From: Agromyces seonyuensis
Lineage (GTDB): Bacteria > Actinomycetota > Actinomycetes > Actinomycetales > Microbacteriaceae
Reading direction: 5' to 3'
Assembly: GCF_009789225.1 (NCBI RefSeq)
Contig: NZ_WSTA01000020.1
Location: 1 to 51,968 of the forward strand
DNA: 51,968 bases
In this document: positions 1-9,098 of the stretch, in pieces
Numbering within the stretch: position 1 is the first letter of the stretch
How the letters are laid out: each line of letters starts with the position of its first letter
Notes under the pieces: model-generated
Seen by the model: the letters and a program-made list of their open reading frames with translations, nothing else
The model's database searches: none
Told to the model about the DNA's origin: nothing
Program-made: the position numbers and the translations under genes

Positions 1-284
1 GCCTGCGCGGGGCGGGCTCGATCAGCCGCGACCGGGTGCAGCACCTGCCCGAGACCGCGCAGCGCGCGGCCGGGGCGGTGCGCCCGGGCGAGGCCGTCGG
101 CACGCCCTCCGGCGACGCGGCGAACCTCGTGCGCCGCCGCTGGGAGCAACTGCGCGACGAGGGTCTGCTGGAGGCCGGTGCCGAGCCCGGTTCGGTTCGC
201 CGCACCTGGCACGTGGCGACGATCGCCGTGCTCGCCGTGCTCGTCACGGCGTGCGTCGTGGCGACGGTCGCACCGCTCGGCTGA
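1..284 (+). CDS. Unknown protein, C-terminal part (gene enters from left edge)
   Basis: The reading frame is open from the first bases of the window to a TGA at 282-284, so this is probably the 3' end of a longer gene; a GTG at 36 could also start an 82-residue protein. The visible part is charged and Arg/Glu-rich, then has one hydrophobic segment (about TIAVLAVLVTACVVATVAPL) right at the C terminus, like a tail anchor. No family is recognised. It converges on the oligopeptide permease gene that ends at 350; the 65 bp between hold no clear terminator. Confidence 0.5.
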   Translation, partial: LRGAGSISRDRVQHLPETAQRAAGAVRPGEAVGTPSGDAANLVRRRWEQLRDEGLLEAGAEPGSVRRTWHVATIAVLAVLVTACVVATVAPLG

Positions 285-349
285 GCCGCGCACCGGACGG
301 GACGGCTGTGCGGCCGCCCCGATCCGGGTCGTGCGGGAGGAGCGCATCC

Positions 350-1468
350 TCAGACCTTCGCGCCGTTCGCGGCCTTCGCCGACTTGGTCGCCGCGCGGTG
401 ATCGCGGAGCGCCTGACGGCTTGCGGCCCGGGCGAATGCGCGCGCCGACGGCATCTTCTTCTGCCGCGGGTCGAACGCGTCGCGCAGGCCGTCGCCGATG
501 AAGTTGACGCACAGGGCGATCGACACGATGAAGACGCCGGGCCACCAGAAGATCCAGGGCCGCGTGTTGAACGCCGCCTGGTTCTCGCTGATGATCGTGC
601 CGAGCGACGTGTCCGGCGGCTTGACGCCGAAGCCGATGTAGCTGAGCGCCGTCTCGCCGAGGATGGCCGCCGCCATCGCGAGCGTCGCCGACACCGTGAT
701 GACGCCGATCGAGTTCGGCAGGATGTGCTTGAAGATGATCCGCCGGTCGCTCGCGCCCGACAGCCGAGCGGCGTCGACGAACTCGCGCTCCCGCAGCGAG
801 AGGAACTCGCCCCGGATGATGCGCGCGAGGCTCGTCCAGCTGAAGAGGCCGAGGCCGACCGCGAGCAGCGCGGCGCCGAGGTTGCCGATCATGTTGCCGA
901 TGACCGCGCCGACGACGAGGAACGGGATCGTGATGATGACGTCGGTGAAGCGCATCAGCACCGAGTCGACCCAGCCCCGGTAGTACCCGGAGAGTGCGCC
1001 GAAGACGATGCCGATGAACGTCGAGACGATGCCGACGATGACCATGATCATGATCGACTGCTGCGCCCCGCGCATGACGATCGCGAAGACGTCGCGGCCG
1101 ATCTCGTCCTGGCCGAACGGGTGCGGGCCGATGCCGAAGTCCGGCCCGGGGACGAGGTTGAGCGTCGGGTGGCCCCGGTCGACGACCGGCAGCGGCGTGG
1201 TCCAGTGCCAGGGCCACCAGCCGGCCAGGTGCAGCCCGCCGACGTGGAGTCCCACCGAGCTGTAGGACAGCACGATGACGAAGACGAGCACCGCGAGCGA
1301 GATGACGGCCGCACGATGGCGGAAGAAGCGCTTGCGGACGATCTGGCCCTGGCTGAGGCCCTTGGTGTCGCGCCCGTCGATGGGCCCGCGGTCTTCGACC
1401 GGGGTCCCGTCGATGTCGGGCGTGGGCTCGCCGGGGATGGGTTCGATGATCGAGGAGTTCAGGGACAT
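350..1468 (-). CDS. Oligopeptide/dipeptide ABC transporter permease (OppC/DppC type)
   Basis: Inner permease subunit of a peptide ABC importer, 372 aa. The N terminus is a polar cytoplasmic extension of about 45 residues, followed by one membrane segment, a periplasmic loop, and the BPD_transp_1 domain. The EAA-type coupling loop reads FVDAARLSGASDRRIIFKHI and ends in LPN, as in OppC proteins. The C-terminal tail after DAFDPRQKK is about 40 residues longer than usual and basic/Ala-rich. The ATG overlaps the TGA of the upstream permease (TGATG at 1466-1470), so the pair is translationally coupled. The substrate is inferred from the family only. Confidence 0.9.
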   Translation of the reverse strand: MSLNSSIIEPIPGEPTPDIDGTPVEDRGPIDGRDTKGLSQGQIVRKRFFRHRAAVISLAVLVFVIVLSYSSVGLHVGGLHLAGWWPWHWTTPLPVVDRGHPTLNLVPGPDFGIGPHPFGQDEIGRDVFAIVMRGAQQSIMIMVIVGIVSTFIGIVFGALSGYYRGWVDSVLMRFTDVIITIPFLVVGAVIGNMIGNLGAALLAVGLGLFSWTSLARIIRGEFLSLREREFVDAARLSGASDRRIIFKHILPNSIGVITVSATLAMAAAILGETALSYIGFGVKPPDTSLGTIISENQAAFNTRPWIFWWPGVFIVSIALCVNFIGDGLRDAFDPRQKKMPSARAFARAASRQALRDHRAATKSAKAANGAKV

Positions 1469-2985
1469 CAGGAGACTCGGATTCTCGGGTCGAGCGACGC
1501 GTACAGCAGGTCGGCGATGAGGTTGAAGAGCACCGCGAGGATGCCGGTCACGAGGAAGAACGCCATGACGGGGTTCGGGTCGACCGAGCGCACGCCCTGC
1601 ACGAACAGCTGCCCCATGCCCTTCCAACCGAAGACCTGCTCGGTGATGACGGCGCCGCCGATGAGGGCGCCGATGTCCATCGCGATGATCGTCATGACGG
1701 GGATGAGCGCGTTGCGCAGCCCGTGCCGGACGACGACGGTGCGACCGGAGAGGCCCTTGGCCTTCGCCGTGCGGATGTAGTCCTGGCCGAGGACCTCGAG
1801 CATGCTCGCCCGGGCGTACCGGCTGAGGCTCGCGATCGAGATGAGCACGATCGCGATCGTCGGCAGCAGCAGGTGCGTGAACGTGTCGATGCCCTGGATC
1901 CAGAAGTTGCCGCCGAGGCTCGGCGTCTGCGAGCCGACGGTGGCGATCGGACGGCCGCCGATGCGGCTCGCGTTCGCGTACGCGCTCCACCAGACGAGGT
2001 AGCCCTCGAGGGCGAGGACGCCGGCCACGAGGAACGCCGTGATGGCGCTCGTGCGAGCCGAGGCGGCCCGGTGGTTCCCGCCGATGAACCAGCCCACGAG
2101 GCCGCCGACGACGACCGCCAGGATCGCGAGGGCGATGAGGAGCGGCCAGCTCATCATCGGGAAGACGAGCGTGAGCATCGGGTAGTACAGGGCGACGCCG
2201 ATGCCCGCGGTGATGAGCGCGCCGTACAGCGTGCGCCGCTGGCGGAGCCCCGTGGAGACGGCGGTCACGAGGAACGCCGCGCCGACGGCCGTCGCGGCGA
2301 CCCCGACGATGCCGATCGACGGTGTCGCGAACCACTGGGTGAGGTCGAAGAACACGAGGATCGCGGCGGTCGCGGCGGTCGCGACGCCGAACGTGAGCCA
2401 CCGTCGCTTCGGAGGCCCGCCGAGGATCGACATCCAGAGGAAGCCCGAGAGCAGCGCCAAGCCGATCGTCACGGGGACGGAGATGGTGGGTTCGGCGAGC
2501 CAGTCGTTGAACGCGATCGCGCCGTACTGCTTGAGGAGCACCGCGACCCAGAAGACCGGGAGCGAGAAGAAGAGGAACGCGAGGAAGGTGATCGAGTAGT
2601 CGAACCCGCTGTACTGGCGCAGGGCGGTCGCGATGCCGACGATGAGGCCGATGACGATCGCGATGATCTCGGCGGCGGTGACGAGCTGGATGGTCGAAGC
2701 TGCGGCGTTGGCGAGGACTTCGTTGACCGAGAGTCCCTGGACCGTGTAGCCGAAGTCGCCGTGGACGACGCCTCCGAGCCACAGGAAGTAGCGGAGGATC
2801 GGGGGGACGTCGAGGTTGAGGAGATCGCTCCGCGCCTCGATGAGCGCCTCTTTGTTGGGAGCCTGGCTCTCGTAGAGCTCTTTCAGCGGATCACCGGAGT
2901 AGGCGACCAGCAGATACATGATGAACGTCGCGGCGAAGAGGACGAGCGCTGCGGCGAACAGGCGTCGGAGGATGAATGATGCCAT
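1468..2985 (-). CDS. Oligopeptide ABC transporter permease (OppB/DppB type) with extra membrane insert
   Basis: Partner permease of the gene at 350-1468. It starts MASFILRRLFAAALVLF, the usual OppB N terminus with one membrane helix. At 505 aa it is much longer than the common 310-340 aa. The extra length is an insert at about residues 165-345 with some five hydrophobic segments, between the early transmembrane helices and the EAA loop (DYIRTAKAKGLSGRTVVVRH, then GLRNALIP). The C terminus LYASLDPRIRVS is canonical. It lies 140 bp after the binding-protein gene, behind a perfect stem-loop. The role of the insert is unknown; similar long permeases occur in related actinobacteria as far as I recall. 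Confidence 0.88.
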   Translation of the reverse strand: MASFILRRLFAAALVLFAATFIMYLLVAYSGDPLKELYESQAPNKEALIEARSDLLNLDVPPILRYFLWLGGVVHGDFGYTVQGLSVNEVLANAAASTIQLVTAAEIIAIVIGLIVGIATALRQYSGFDYSITFLAFLFFSLPVFWVAVLLKQYGAIAFNDWLAEPTISVPVTIGLALLSGFLWMSILGGPPKRRWLTFGVATAATAAILVFFDLTQWFATPSIGIVGVAATAVGAAFLVTAVSTGLRQRRTLYGALITAGIGVALYYPMLTLVFPMMSWPLLIALAILAVVVGGLVGWFIGGNHRAASARTSAITAFLVAGVLALEGYLVWWSAYANASRIGGRPIATVGSQTPSLGGNFWIQGIDTFTHLLLPTIAIVLISIASLSRYARASMLEVLGQDYIRTAKAKGLSGRTVVVRHGLRNALIPVMTIIAMDIGALIGGAVITEQVFGWKGMGQLFVQGVRSVDPNPVMAFFLVTGILAVLFNLIADLLYASLDPRIRVS

Positions 2986-3072
2986 GGGTGGTTCGGCTGC
3001 CTGTCGATCGGGAGCGGCGCCCCGGCCGGCCCGTTTCGGGCGGGCTCGGCCGGAGCGCCGGTCGGTTCCGAA

Positions 3073-3103
3073 GCGGGTGCCGGGCCGATGGCCCGGCACC
3101 CGC
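3073..3103 (-). promoter_or_regulatory. Intercistronic stem-loop between binding protein and permease genes
   Basis: A perfect 14-bp inverted repeat GCGGGTGCCGGGCC / GGCCCGGCACCCGC with a 3-base spacer, starting 22 bases past the binding-protein stop. No T tract follows on the minus strand. In peptide importers such structures usually protect the upstream mRNA or partly terminate, giving more binding protein than permease. Confidence 0.6.
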
Positions 3104-3125
3104 AGACGGGGCGGTCGTGGGCCGA

Positions 3126-4937
3126 TTACTCGGCCTCGACGACCTCCCAGTCCCAGATGTTCCAGAAGACCGTCGGGGCCAGCGGGGAGCTGGAGACGCC
3201 CGACAGGGTGTTCGAGAACGCCGTGACCTCGGGGTGCTGGAAGATCGTGATGCCGAAGGCGTCGTCGAGCAGCAGCTTGTCGAGCTCCACCTGGATCTCG
3301 ATCTGACGGTCGTGGTCGAAGGAGGTGTTCAGCTCCTGGACGAGCGCGTCGACCTCGGGGTTCGAGTAGAACGACATGTTGTTGATGCCGCCGGTCTCGT
3401 AGTTCGGGCCGACGCTCGAGACGCCGAGGCTCGTGGACTGCCAGCCGAAGAGCGACGCGTCGTAGGCGCCGGGCGTGCCGAGCAGGCCGCCCCACTCCTC
3501 GGAGCCGCAGTCGGTGACGTTGAAGCCGGCCTGGGCGGCCGAGGCCTGGATGAGGGCGAACTCGTTGACGCGGCGGGGGTTGTTCGACGCGTAGAGGAGG
3601 CAGACCTCGGGGCTGGTCACGCCGGCCTCGGCGAGCAGCGCCTTGGCGCCCTCGACGTCGACCTCGGCGTAGTCGGCGATGCCGCTGGTCTCGAGGGACT
3701 CGTCATAGCCCTCGGCGCCCGGCACGAAGTTGAACGAGCCGCGGAGCTCGGCGCCGTCGCCCGTGATGGGGGCGATGAGCTTGTCGAGGATCTCCTGACG
3801 CGGGACGACCTTGAGGAAGGCCTCGCGCACGAGCGGGTCGGCGAAGGTGCCGTTCTTCGACTGGTCGATCTGGAGGTCGACGTGCTCGTAGGTGCCGCCG
3901 ACGCCCGTGTTGATCGTGATGTCCTCGATGTCCTCGAGCTGCTCGACCAGGTCGGCCGTCGCCTGGGGCTGGATCACGTCGACCTCGCCGTTCGCGAGCG
4001 CCTGGGCGGCCGCGAGGGGGTCGGGGATGAAGCGGACGGTGACCTCTTCGATGTGCGGGGCGAACTTGCCCTCGTACGCCTCGTTGGCCTTCAGGGTGAT
4101 GTACTCGTCGGCCGCGAAGTCGGTGATGAGGTACGGGCCGCTCGAGACGAGGCGGTCCTCGTCCTCGGGCATCGAGGTGTAGTTGAAGCCCGAGTTCCAG
4201 TCGGCGGAGAGCTTGGCGAGCGCCTCGGCGTCGTCGTTCTCGATCGCGTCGATGACGGCGGCCTTCGCCTCGTCGCCGTCCTCGATGCCGAGGGCGTGCT
4301 TGGCGATGATGTGCGCGGGAAGCGGGCCGTTGAGGGCGAGCTGCCAGTCGACGTAGGGCTGCGAGTAGACCATCGTGACCGACTTGCCGTCGTCCGAGAC
4401 CTCGGGGGTGTCGTGGACGAGGCCGAGGCCGGAGTCGGGGGTCGCGCCGGAGTCGAAGTAGACGACGTCGGTCGGGAATTCGTCGGTGAACTCGCCGGTC
4501 TCCTGGTCGGTGAACGCCGTCGCGTCGAAGTCGGGAGTGTCGAGCGACTTCGAGAGGGCGGCCCAGCTGAGGAGGAGGTCGGCCGCGTCGACGGGCTCGC
4601 CGTCGGACCACTTCGCCGTATCGGCGAGGGTGTACTTCACCGTGAGCGGGTCTTCCGACTCGAGCTCGACGGTGCCGAACGACTCGTCCCACTGCAGCTC
4701 GGGGGTGTTGTCGTAGTACCAGAACCCGGCCTGGGTCAGGTAGTTGATGTTGTTGTTGGCCGTCGCGTTGCCGTAGGACGTGTTGCCGTTGGCCGAAAAG
4801 AACGCCTGGTTCCAGGCGACGGTCACGGACGTGCCTTCGTCGAGACCGGACTCGGCGGCGGGCGCCGAGCAGCCGGACAGGACGAGTGCACCCGCGCCGA
4901 GTGCGGCGATTGCAGCGCCGTATCGTGCGATCTTCAA
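3126..4937 (-). CDS. Oligopeptide-binding lipoprotein of ABC importer (SBP family 5)
   Basis: Extracytoplasmic peptide-binding protein, 603 aa, anchored as a lipoprotein. I place the start at the TTG at 4935-4937: it is preceded at 6 bases by a strong AGGAGG and gives a normal lipoprotein signal (KIARYG, hydrophobic core, lipobox LSGC). The longer frame upstream lacks a signal at its N terminus. The body shows SBP_bac_5 hallmarks: KWSDGEPVDAADLLLSW near the start, the central SSGPYLITDFAADEYITLKAN, and VREAFLKVVPRQEILDKLI in the middle. It is first in the operon with the two permeases downstream. Ligand specificity cannot be read from the sequence. Confidence 0.9.
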   Translation of the reverse strand: MKIARYGAAIAALGAGALVLSGCSAPAAESGLDEGTSVTVAWNQAFFSANGNTSYGNATANNNINYLTQAGFWYYDNTPELQWDESFGTVELESEDPLTVKYTLADTAKWSDGEPVDAADLLLSWAALSKSLDTPDFDATAFTDQETGEFTDEFPTDVVYFDSGATPDSGLGLVHDTPEVSDDGKSVTMVYSQPYVDWQLALNGPLPAHIIAKHALGIEDGDEAKAAVIDAIENDDAEALAKLSADWNSGFNYTSMPEDEDRLVSSGPYLITDFAADEYITLKANEAYEGKFAPHIEEVTVRFIPDPLAAAQALANGEVDVIQPQATADLVEQLEDIEDITINTGVGGTYEHVDLQIDQSKNGTFADPLVREAFLKVVPRQEILDKLIAPITGDGAELRGSFNFVPGAEGYDESLETSGIADYAEVDVEGAKALLAEAGVTSPEVCLLYASNNPRRVNEFALIQASAAQAGFNVTDCGSEEWGGLLGTPGAYDASLFGWQSTSLGVSSVGPNYETGGINNMSFYSNPEVDALVQELNTSFDHDRQIEIQVELDKLLLDDAFGITIFQHPEVTAFSNTLSGVSSSPLAPTVFWNIWDWEVVEAE

Positions 4938-5196
4938 GGGTTTCCTCCTGGTGGGAACGATGCCGACACGCATTCGGGGGTCATGCCGGTCAGGAGAAAC
5001 GTATTGATCCAGCGGGCTCGAAACCAAACCCGATATCAACTCTTTACCTTGGCGAAATACTCTGTCGCCGATCCACACACTTTCGCAATGAATCGTCAAT
5101 AAGTTCAGTGCTCGCGCAACGAACAGTGCCTCTCGGGCTGTTCTTGCAGCTGAGTTAAGCTCAGCAATTTCGACGGGAAACCGCTTGCGAAACGCA
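4938..5196. other. Intergenic region upstream of binding-protein gene
   Basis: With the terminator next to it this is about 309 bp without a gene. It is noticeably more AT-rich around 5000-5160 than its surroundings, as expected for the promoter of the binding-protein operon on the minus strand. A TTGACG lies at 5094-5099 (minus), but no good -10 sits at the right distance, so I do not call a promoter. No ORF or repeat is seen. Confidence 0.4.
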
Positions 5197-5234
5197 CGAC
5201 GGGCGGCGCCCCCGGCAGGGGGCGCCGCCCGTCG
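5197..5234 (-). terminator. Strong hairpin terminator after the fused ATPase gene
   Basis: A perfect 17-bp stem (5197-5213 pairs with 5218-5234) with the 4-base loop GGCA, 12 bases past the ATPase stop. Only a weak T run (GTTTCG) follows on the minus strand, common in GC-rich actinobacteria. It separates the two importer operons. Confidence 0.75.
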
Positions 5235-5246
5235 GCGCGGTCGCTG

Positions 5247-7001
5247 CTACAGCCCGAGCGGGATGTTCGCGCCCGGGATCGCCGCGAGCAGGTCGCGGGT
5301 GTACTGCTGCGTCGGGTTGCCGAAGACCTCGTCGGTCGTCGCCGTCTCGACGATGCGGCCCTTCTGCATGACCGCGACGTTGTCGGCGATCACGCGCACG
5401 ACCGCGAGGTCGTGCGTGATGAAGAGGTACGTGAGGTCGAGCTCCGCCTGCAGGTCGGCGAGCAGGCGCAGGATCTGGGCCTGCACGAGCACGTCGAGCG
5501 CCGAGACGGCCTCGTCGAGCACGACGATGTCGGGCTTGAGCGCGAGCGCACGCGCGATCGCGATGCGCTGGCGCTGGCCGCCCGAGAGCTCGTTCGGGTA
5601 GCGCGTCACGAGGCTCGTGGGCAGCGACACCTGGTCGAGGAGCTCGTGCACGCGCGCACGACGGGAGTCCCGGTCGCCGAACTTGTGCACCTTCATCGGC
5701 TCCGCGATGAGGTTGCCGATGTTCATGAGCGGGTTCAGGGAGCCGTACGGGTCCTGGAACACCGGCTGCATGCGGCTGCGGAGCGCGAACGCGTCCTTGC
5801 TGCTGAGGCCGTTCAGGCGCTTGCCGTCGATCGTGATCTCGCCGCTCGTGGGCTCTTCGAGCTTGAGCAGCATCTTCGCGACCGTCGACTTGCCCGAGCC
5901 CGACTCGCCCACGAGGGCCATGGTCGTGCCGCGCGGGATCTGGAAGGACACCTTGTCGACGGCGGTGAAGTCGCCCGAACCGCGGATCTTGTAGACCTTG
6001 GTGAGATCCTCGACGATGATCGCCGACTCCTTCGCCGCGGCGACCGAGTCGGTGTCGTGGCGCGCCTCGAGGGTCGCCACGAGATCGAGCGAGTCGCCGG
6101 CCACGTCGCCCGTCAGGTCGGTCTCGGCCTGGTCGAGCGAGGCCGACGCCTCGATGCGGCGCGACGCGAGGCTCGGGGCCGCCGCGACGAGGCGCTTCGT
6201 GTACGGGTGCTGCGGGTTCTGCAGGATCTCGACCGACGGGCCCGACTCGACGATGCGGCCCTTGTACATGACGACGAGCTGCTCGGCGCGTTCGGCGGCG
6301 AGGCCGAGGTCGTGCGTGATGAAGACGAGCGTCGTGCCGAGGTCGCGGGTGAGCGTCTCGAGGTGATCGAGGATGACCCGCTGCACGGTGACGTCGAGGG
6401 CCGAGGTCGGCTCGTCTGCGATGAGCAGCTGCGGGTCGGCCGAGAGGCCGATGCCGATGAGCACGCGCTGGCGCATGCCGCCGGAGAACTGATGCGGGTA
6501 CTGCTTGAGGCGGCGCTCCGCGTCCTGGAGGCCGGCCTGCTTGAGCACCTGGATCGCGCGCTCGCGCACGGCCTGCTTGCCCTTGGCGACGCCGTTGGCC
6601 CGGATGGCCTCCTCGACCTGGAAGCCGACCGACCACACGGGGTTCAGGTTCGACATCGGGTCCTGGGGCACGAAGCCGACCTGACGGCCGCGGATGGACT
6701 CCATCTCGCGCTTGGAGACCTTGGTGAGGTCCTTGCCGTCGAGGAGGATCTGACCGCGGGTGATGCGGCCGGTGCCGGGCAGCAGGTTGATGATCGCGTG
6801 GGCGGTCGTCGACTTGCCGGAGCCCGACTCGCCCACGATCGCGAGCGACTGGCCGCGGTAGAGCGTCAGGTTCACGCCGTCGACCGCGGTGACCATGCCG
6901 TTCTGGGTCTGGAAGCCGACCTGGAGGTCCTTGATCTCGAGGATGGGGCGCTCGGCCCCGGACTCGGCCGCCGATGCCGTGGTGGTGTTCGTGTCGGTCA
7001 T
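5247..7001 (-). CDS. Fused dipeptide ABC transporter ATPase (DppD-DppF fusion)
   Basis: A 584-aa protein with two complete ABC domains that powers peptide uptake on the cytoplasmic face. Domain 1 (about residues 18-270) and domain 2 (about 325-575) each have Walker A GESGSGKS. Signature motifs are FSGGMRQR and LSGGQRQR. Walker B is LLIADEP in domain 1 and IVVLDEA in domain 2, so domain 2 has Ala in place of the usual Pro. Both have ITHDL switch loops. Each domain ends with the oligopeptide-type tail (HPYTKRL; QQYTRDLLAAIPG). The start ATG overlaps the dppC-like stop (ATGA, 6998-7001). It is the only ATPase near the two permease pairs. Confidence 0.93.
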   Translation of the reverse strand: MTDTNTTTASAAESGAERPILEIKDLQVGFQTQNGMVTAVDGVNLTLYRGQSLAIVGESGSGKSTTAHAIINLLPGTGRITRGQILLDGKDLTKVSKREMESIRGRQVGFVPQDPMSNLNPVWSVGFQVEEAIRANGVAKGKQAVRERAIQVLKQAGLQDAERRLKQYPHQFSGGMRQRVLIGIGLSADPQLLIADEPTSALDVTVQRVILDHLETLTRDLGTTLVFITHDLGLAAERAEQLVVMYKGRIVESGPSVEILQNPQHPYTKRLVAAAPSLASRRIEASASLDQAETDLTGDVAGDSLDLVATLEARHDTDSVAAAKESAIIVEDLTKVYKIRGSGDFTAVDKVSFQIPRGTTMALVGESGSGKSTVAKMLLKLEEPTSGEITIDGKRLNGLSSKDAFALRSRMQPVFQDPYGSLNPLMNIGNLIAEPMKVHKFGDRDSRRARVHELLDQVSLPTSLVTRYPNELSGGQRQRIAIARALALKPDIVVLDEAVSALDVLVQAQILRLLADLQAELDLTYLFITHDLAVVRVIADNVAVMQKGRIVETATTDEVFGNPTQQYTRDLLAAIPGANIPLGL

Positions 7002-7951
7002 CGGGTCGCCCGCGCCTTCGGGTCGAGCGCATCGCGGAGGACCTCGCCGAGCATGATGAAGCTCAGCACGGTCAGCGACAGCGCGATGGAGGGGTAGATC
7101 AGCGTCATCGGGTTGTTGCGCAGATCGCGCTGCGCGGCCGAGATGTCGTTGCCCCAGGACATGATCGTGTTCGGCAGGCCGACGCCGAGGAACGACAGGG
7201 TCGCCTCGGCGACGATCGCACCGGCGAGGCCGATCGTCGTCACCACGATCACGGGTGCGATGGAGTTCGGCAGCACGTGGCGGAGCAGGATCTTGAACCG
7301 CGAGACGCCGATGGCGGTGGCCGACATCACGTAGTCCGAGTTCTTGACCCGGAGGATCTCGGCTCGGAGCACGCGCGATGTCGACGGCCACGCGAACAAT
7401 CCGATCGCGAGGGCGATCACGAACACGTTGCGGTACTGCGAGAGCACCGACATCACGACGACGGCCGCGAGGATGTAGGGGATCGAGAAGAAGATGTCGC
7501 CGACGCGCGAGAGCACCGAGTCGACCCAGCCGCCGTAGAAGCCGGCCAGGGCGCCGAAGGTGATGCCGAGGACGAGGATCAGGATCGTCACGATGATGCC
7601 GACCGAGAGCGACGTGGCGGCGCCGTGCACGATGCGCGAGAAGACGTCGCAGCCCTGCTTGGTGAAGCCGAGCGGGTGGCCCGCCTCGGGGCCGCCGTTG
7701 CTGTTCTCGAGGTAGCACCCGCTGCTCGGCGGCTCGCTCGTGAAGAGGCCGGGGAACAGCGCGACGAAGGTGATGAGCACGATCAGCACGGAGCTGATCC
7801 AGAACATCGGGCGCTTGCGGAGGTCGGCCCAGGCGTCCGTCCAGAGGTTGGACACGCGGCCGGAGGCCTTGACCGAGTCGACCGCGACGAGCGGGGTCTC
7901 CTCGATCGGCGCGACGTAGTGCGCGGCGTTGGAGCGGGTGTTACTTGACAT
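6998..7951 (-). CDS. Dipeptide/oligopeptide ABC transporter permease (DppC type)
   Basis: Permease of 317 aa. It has an N-terminal cytoplasmic stretch, a first helix (FWISSVLIVLITFVALFPG), a periplasmic loop with two cysteines (SSGCYLEN, TKQGCDVFSR), then the BPD_transp_1 domain. The coupling loop is YVMSATAIGVSRFKILLRHV followed by LPNS, and it ends LRDALDPKAR as DppC proteins do. It overlaps the upstream dppB-like gene by 11 bases and the downstream ATPase by 4, so the three are one translational unit. Confidence 0.92.
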   Translation of the reverse strand: MSSNTRSNAAHYVAPIEETPLVAVDSVKASGRVSNLWTDAWADLRKRPMFWISSVLIVLITFVALFPGLFTSEPPSSGCYLENSNGGPEAGHPLGFTKQGCDVFSRIVHGAATSLSVGIIVTILILVLGITFGALAGFYGGWVDSVLSRVGDIFFSIPYILAAVVVMSVLSQYRNVFVIALAIGLFAWPSTSRVLRAEILRVKNSDYVMSATAIGVSRFKILLRHVLPNSIAPVIVVTTIGLAGAIVAEATLSFLGVGLPNTIMSWGNDISAAQRDLRNNPMTLIYPSIALSLTVLSFIMLGEVLRDALDPKARATR

Positions 7952-8870
7952 AGCGGATCCTCGGGTCGAGCACGGCGTAGAACAGGTCCACCACGAGGTT
8001 CACCACGAGGTAGATGAGGACCATCACCGTGACGAAGGAGACGACGGTCGGGCCTTCACCGCGGATGATCGCCTGGTACAGCGTGTTGCCGACGCCAGGG
8101 ACGTTGAAGATGCCCTCCGTGACGGTGGCGCCGACCATCAGCGTGCCGAAGTCGACCGCGAGGAACGTCACCACCGGGATGAGGGAGTTGCGCAGGATGT
8201 GCACGGGGACGATGCGTCGGCGCGAGAGGCCCTTGCTCGCCGCAGTGCGGACGAAGTCGAGGCCGCTCGACTCGATGACGCTCGAACGCGTCAGTCGCTG
8301 GATCTGCGCGAAGCTGATCGTCGCGAGCACGATGCCCGGGAGGATCAGGTCGGACCATGGAGCGCCGCTGCCCACGGTCGGTCTCGCCCAGCCGAGTTGG
8401 ATCGCGAACACGTACTGGAAGACGAACGCGATGACGAAGATCGGCAGCGAGATGAAGATGAGGCTGACGACGAGGGCGCTCGAGTCGAAGAGCTTGCCCT
8501 TGCGGAGGCCGGAGACGAGGCCCACCGCGATGCCGACGACCATCTCGATGACGAGGGCGATCAGCGCGAGCCGCAGAGTCACCGGGAACGTGCGCGCGAG
8601 GATCTCGCTGACCGGCTGGCCCGAGAAGGAGACGCCGAAGTCGCCGCGGAAGATGCCGCCGATGTACAGGAGGTACTGCACGATGAACGGCTTGTCCAGG
8701 TTGTACTGGGCGCGAAGCTGCTCGAGCACCGCCGGGTTCGGGGTCTTGTCGCCGAAGAGCGCCAGGATCGGGTCGCCTGGAAGGGCGAACACCATGAAGT
8801 AGATCAGGAACGTCGTTCCGAAGAAGACGGGAATCGCCTGCAGGACACGGCGGAGGATATAGCCGGTCAT
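7941..8870 (-). CDS. Dipeptide/oligopeptide ABC transporter permease (DppB type)
   Basis: Permease of 309 aa, the normal length for DppB. It begins MTGYILRRVLQAIPVFFGTT and ends LFYAVLDPRIRYVK, both typical. The EAA loop reads FVRTAASKGLSRRRIVPVHI then LRNSLIP. Unlike the permease at 1468-2985 it has no extra membrane insert. It lies 228 bp after its binding protein, behind a structured spacer, and overlaps the DppC-type gene by 11 bases. Confidence 0.92.
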   Translation of the reverse strand: MTGYILRRVLQAIPVFFGTTFLIYFMVFALPGDPILALFGDKTPNPAVLEQLRAQYNLDKPFIVQYLLYIGGIFRGDFGVSFSGQPVSEILARTFPVTLRLALIALVIEMVVGIAVGLVSGLRKGKLFDSSALVVSLIFISLPIFVIAFVFQYVFAIQLGWARPTVGSGAPWSDLILPGIVLATISFAQIQRLTRSSVIESSGLDFVRTAASKGLSRRRIVPVHILRNSLIPVVTFLAVDFGTLMVGATVTEGIFNVPGVGNTLYQAIIRGEGPTVVSFVTVMVLIYLVVNLVVDLFYAVLDPRIRYVK

Positions 8871-9009
8871 CCGTCAGACCCCGCGTTCCAGGGTGCTGCT
8901 TGGCATGGGAGTGGGACCTCGCTTGTGTTTCGTAGTGCGGACACCTCTGCAGAGGGGATGCACTGCATGGGAGGCTGCGCAGATGAGCGCGAGAGGTGTC
9001 AGCATCGGA

Positions 9010-9041
9010 GTGGGGGCGGTGGCCGAAGCCACCACCCCCAC
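9010..9041 (-). promoter_or_regulatory. Intercistronic stem-loop with UUCG tetraloop
   Basis: On the minus strand GTGGGGGTGGTGGC, TTCG, GCCACCGCCCCCAC: a 14-bp stem with one G-U pair, closed by a UUCG tetraloop, 57 bases past the binding-protein stop and 139 before dppB. The same spacer holds a longer-range pairing (ACACCTCT 8941-8948 with AGAGGTGT 8992-8999). It mirrors the stem-loop at 3073-3103 and probably stabilises the binding-protein mRNA. Confidence 0.6.
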
Positions 9042-9098
9042 CAAGATGATCTTGAGGAGTCTACCCCTCAATCACCGAGTAACGGAATCGAACCGTTC

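Noticed and set aside
251-5102. Very long plus-strand ORFs opposite the permease and binding-protein genes
   Set aside because: They are antisense shadows at high GC; the products are Arg/Asp/Glu-rich with no domains, while the minus strand encodes clear transporter proteins.
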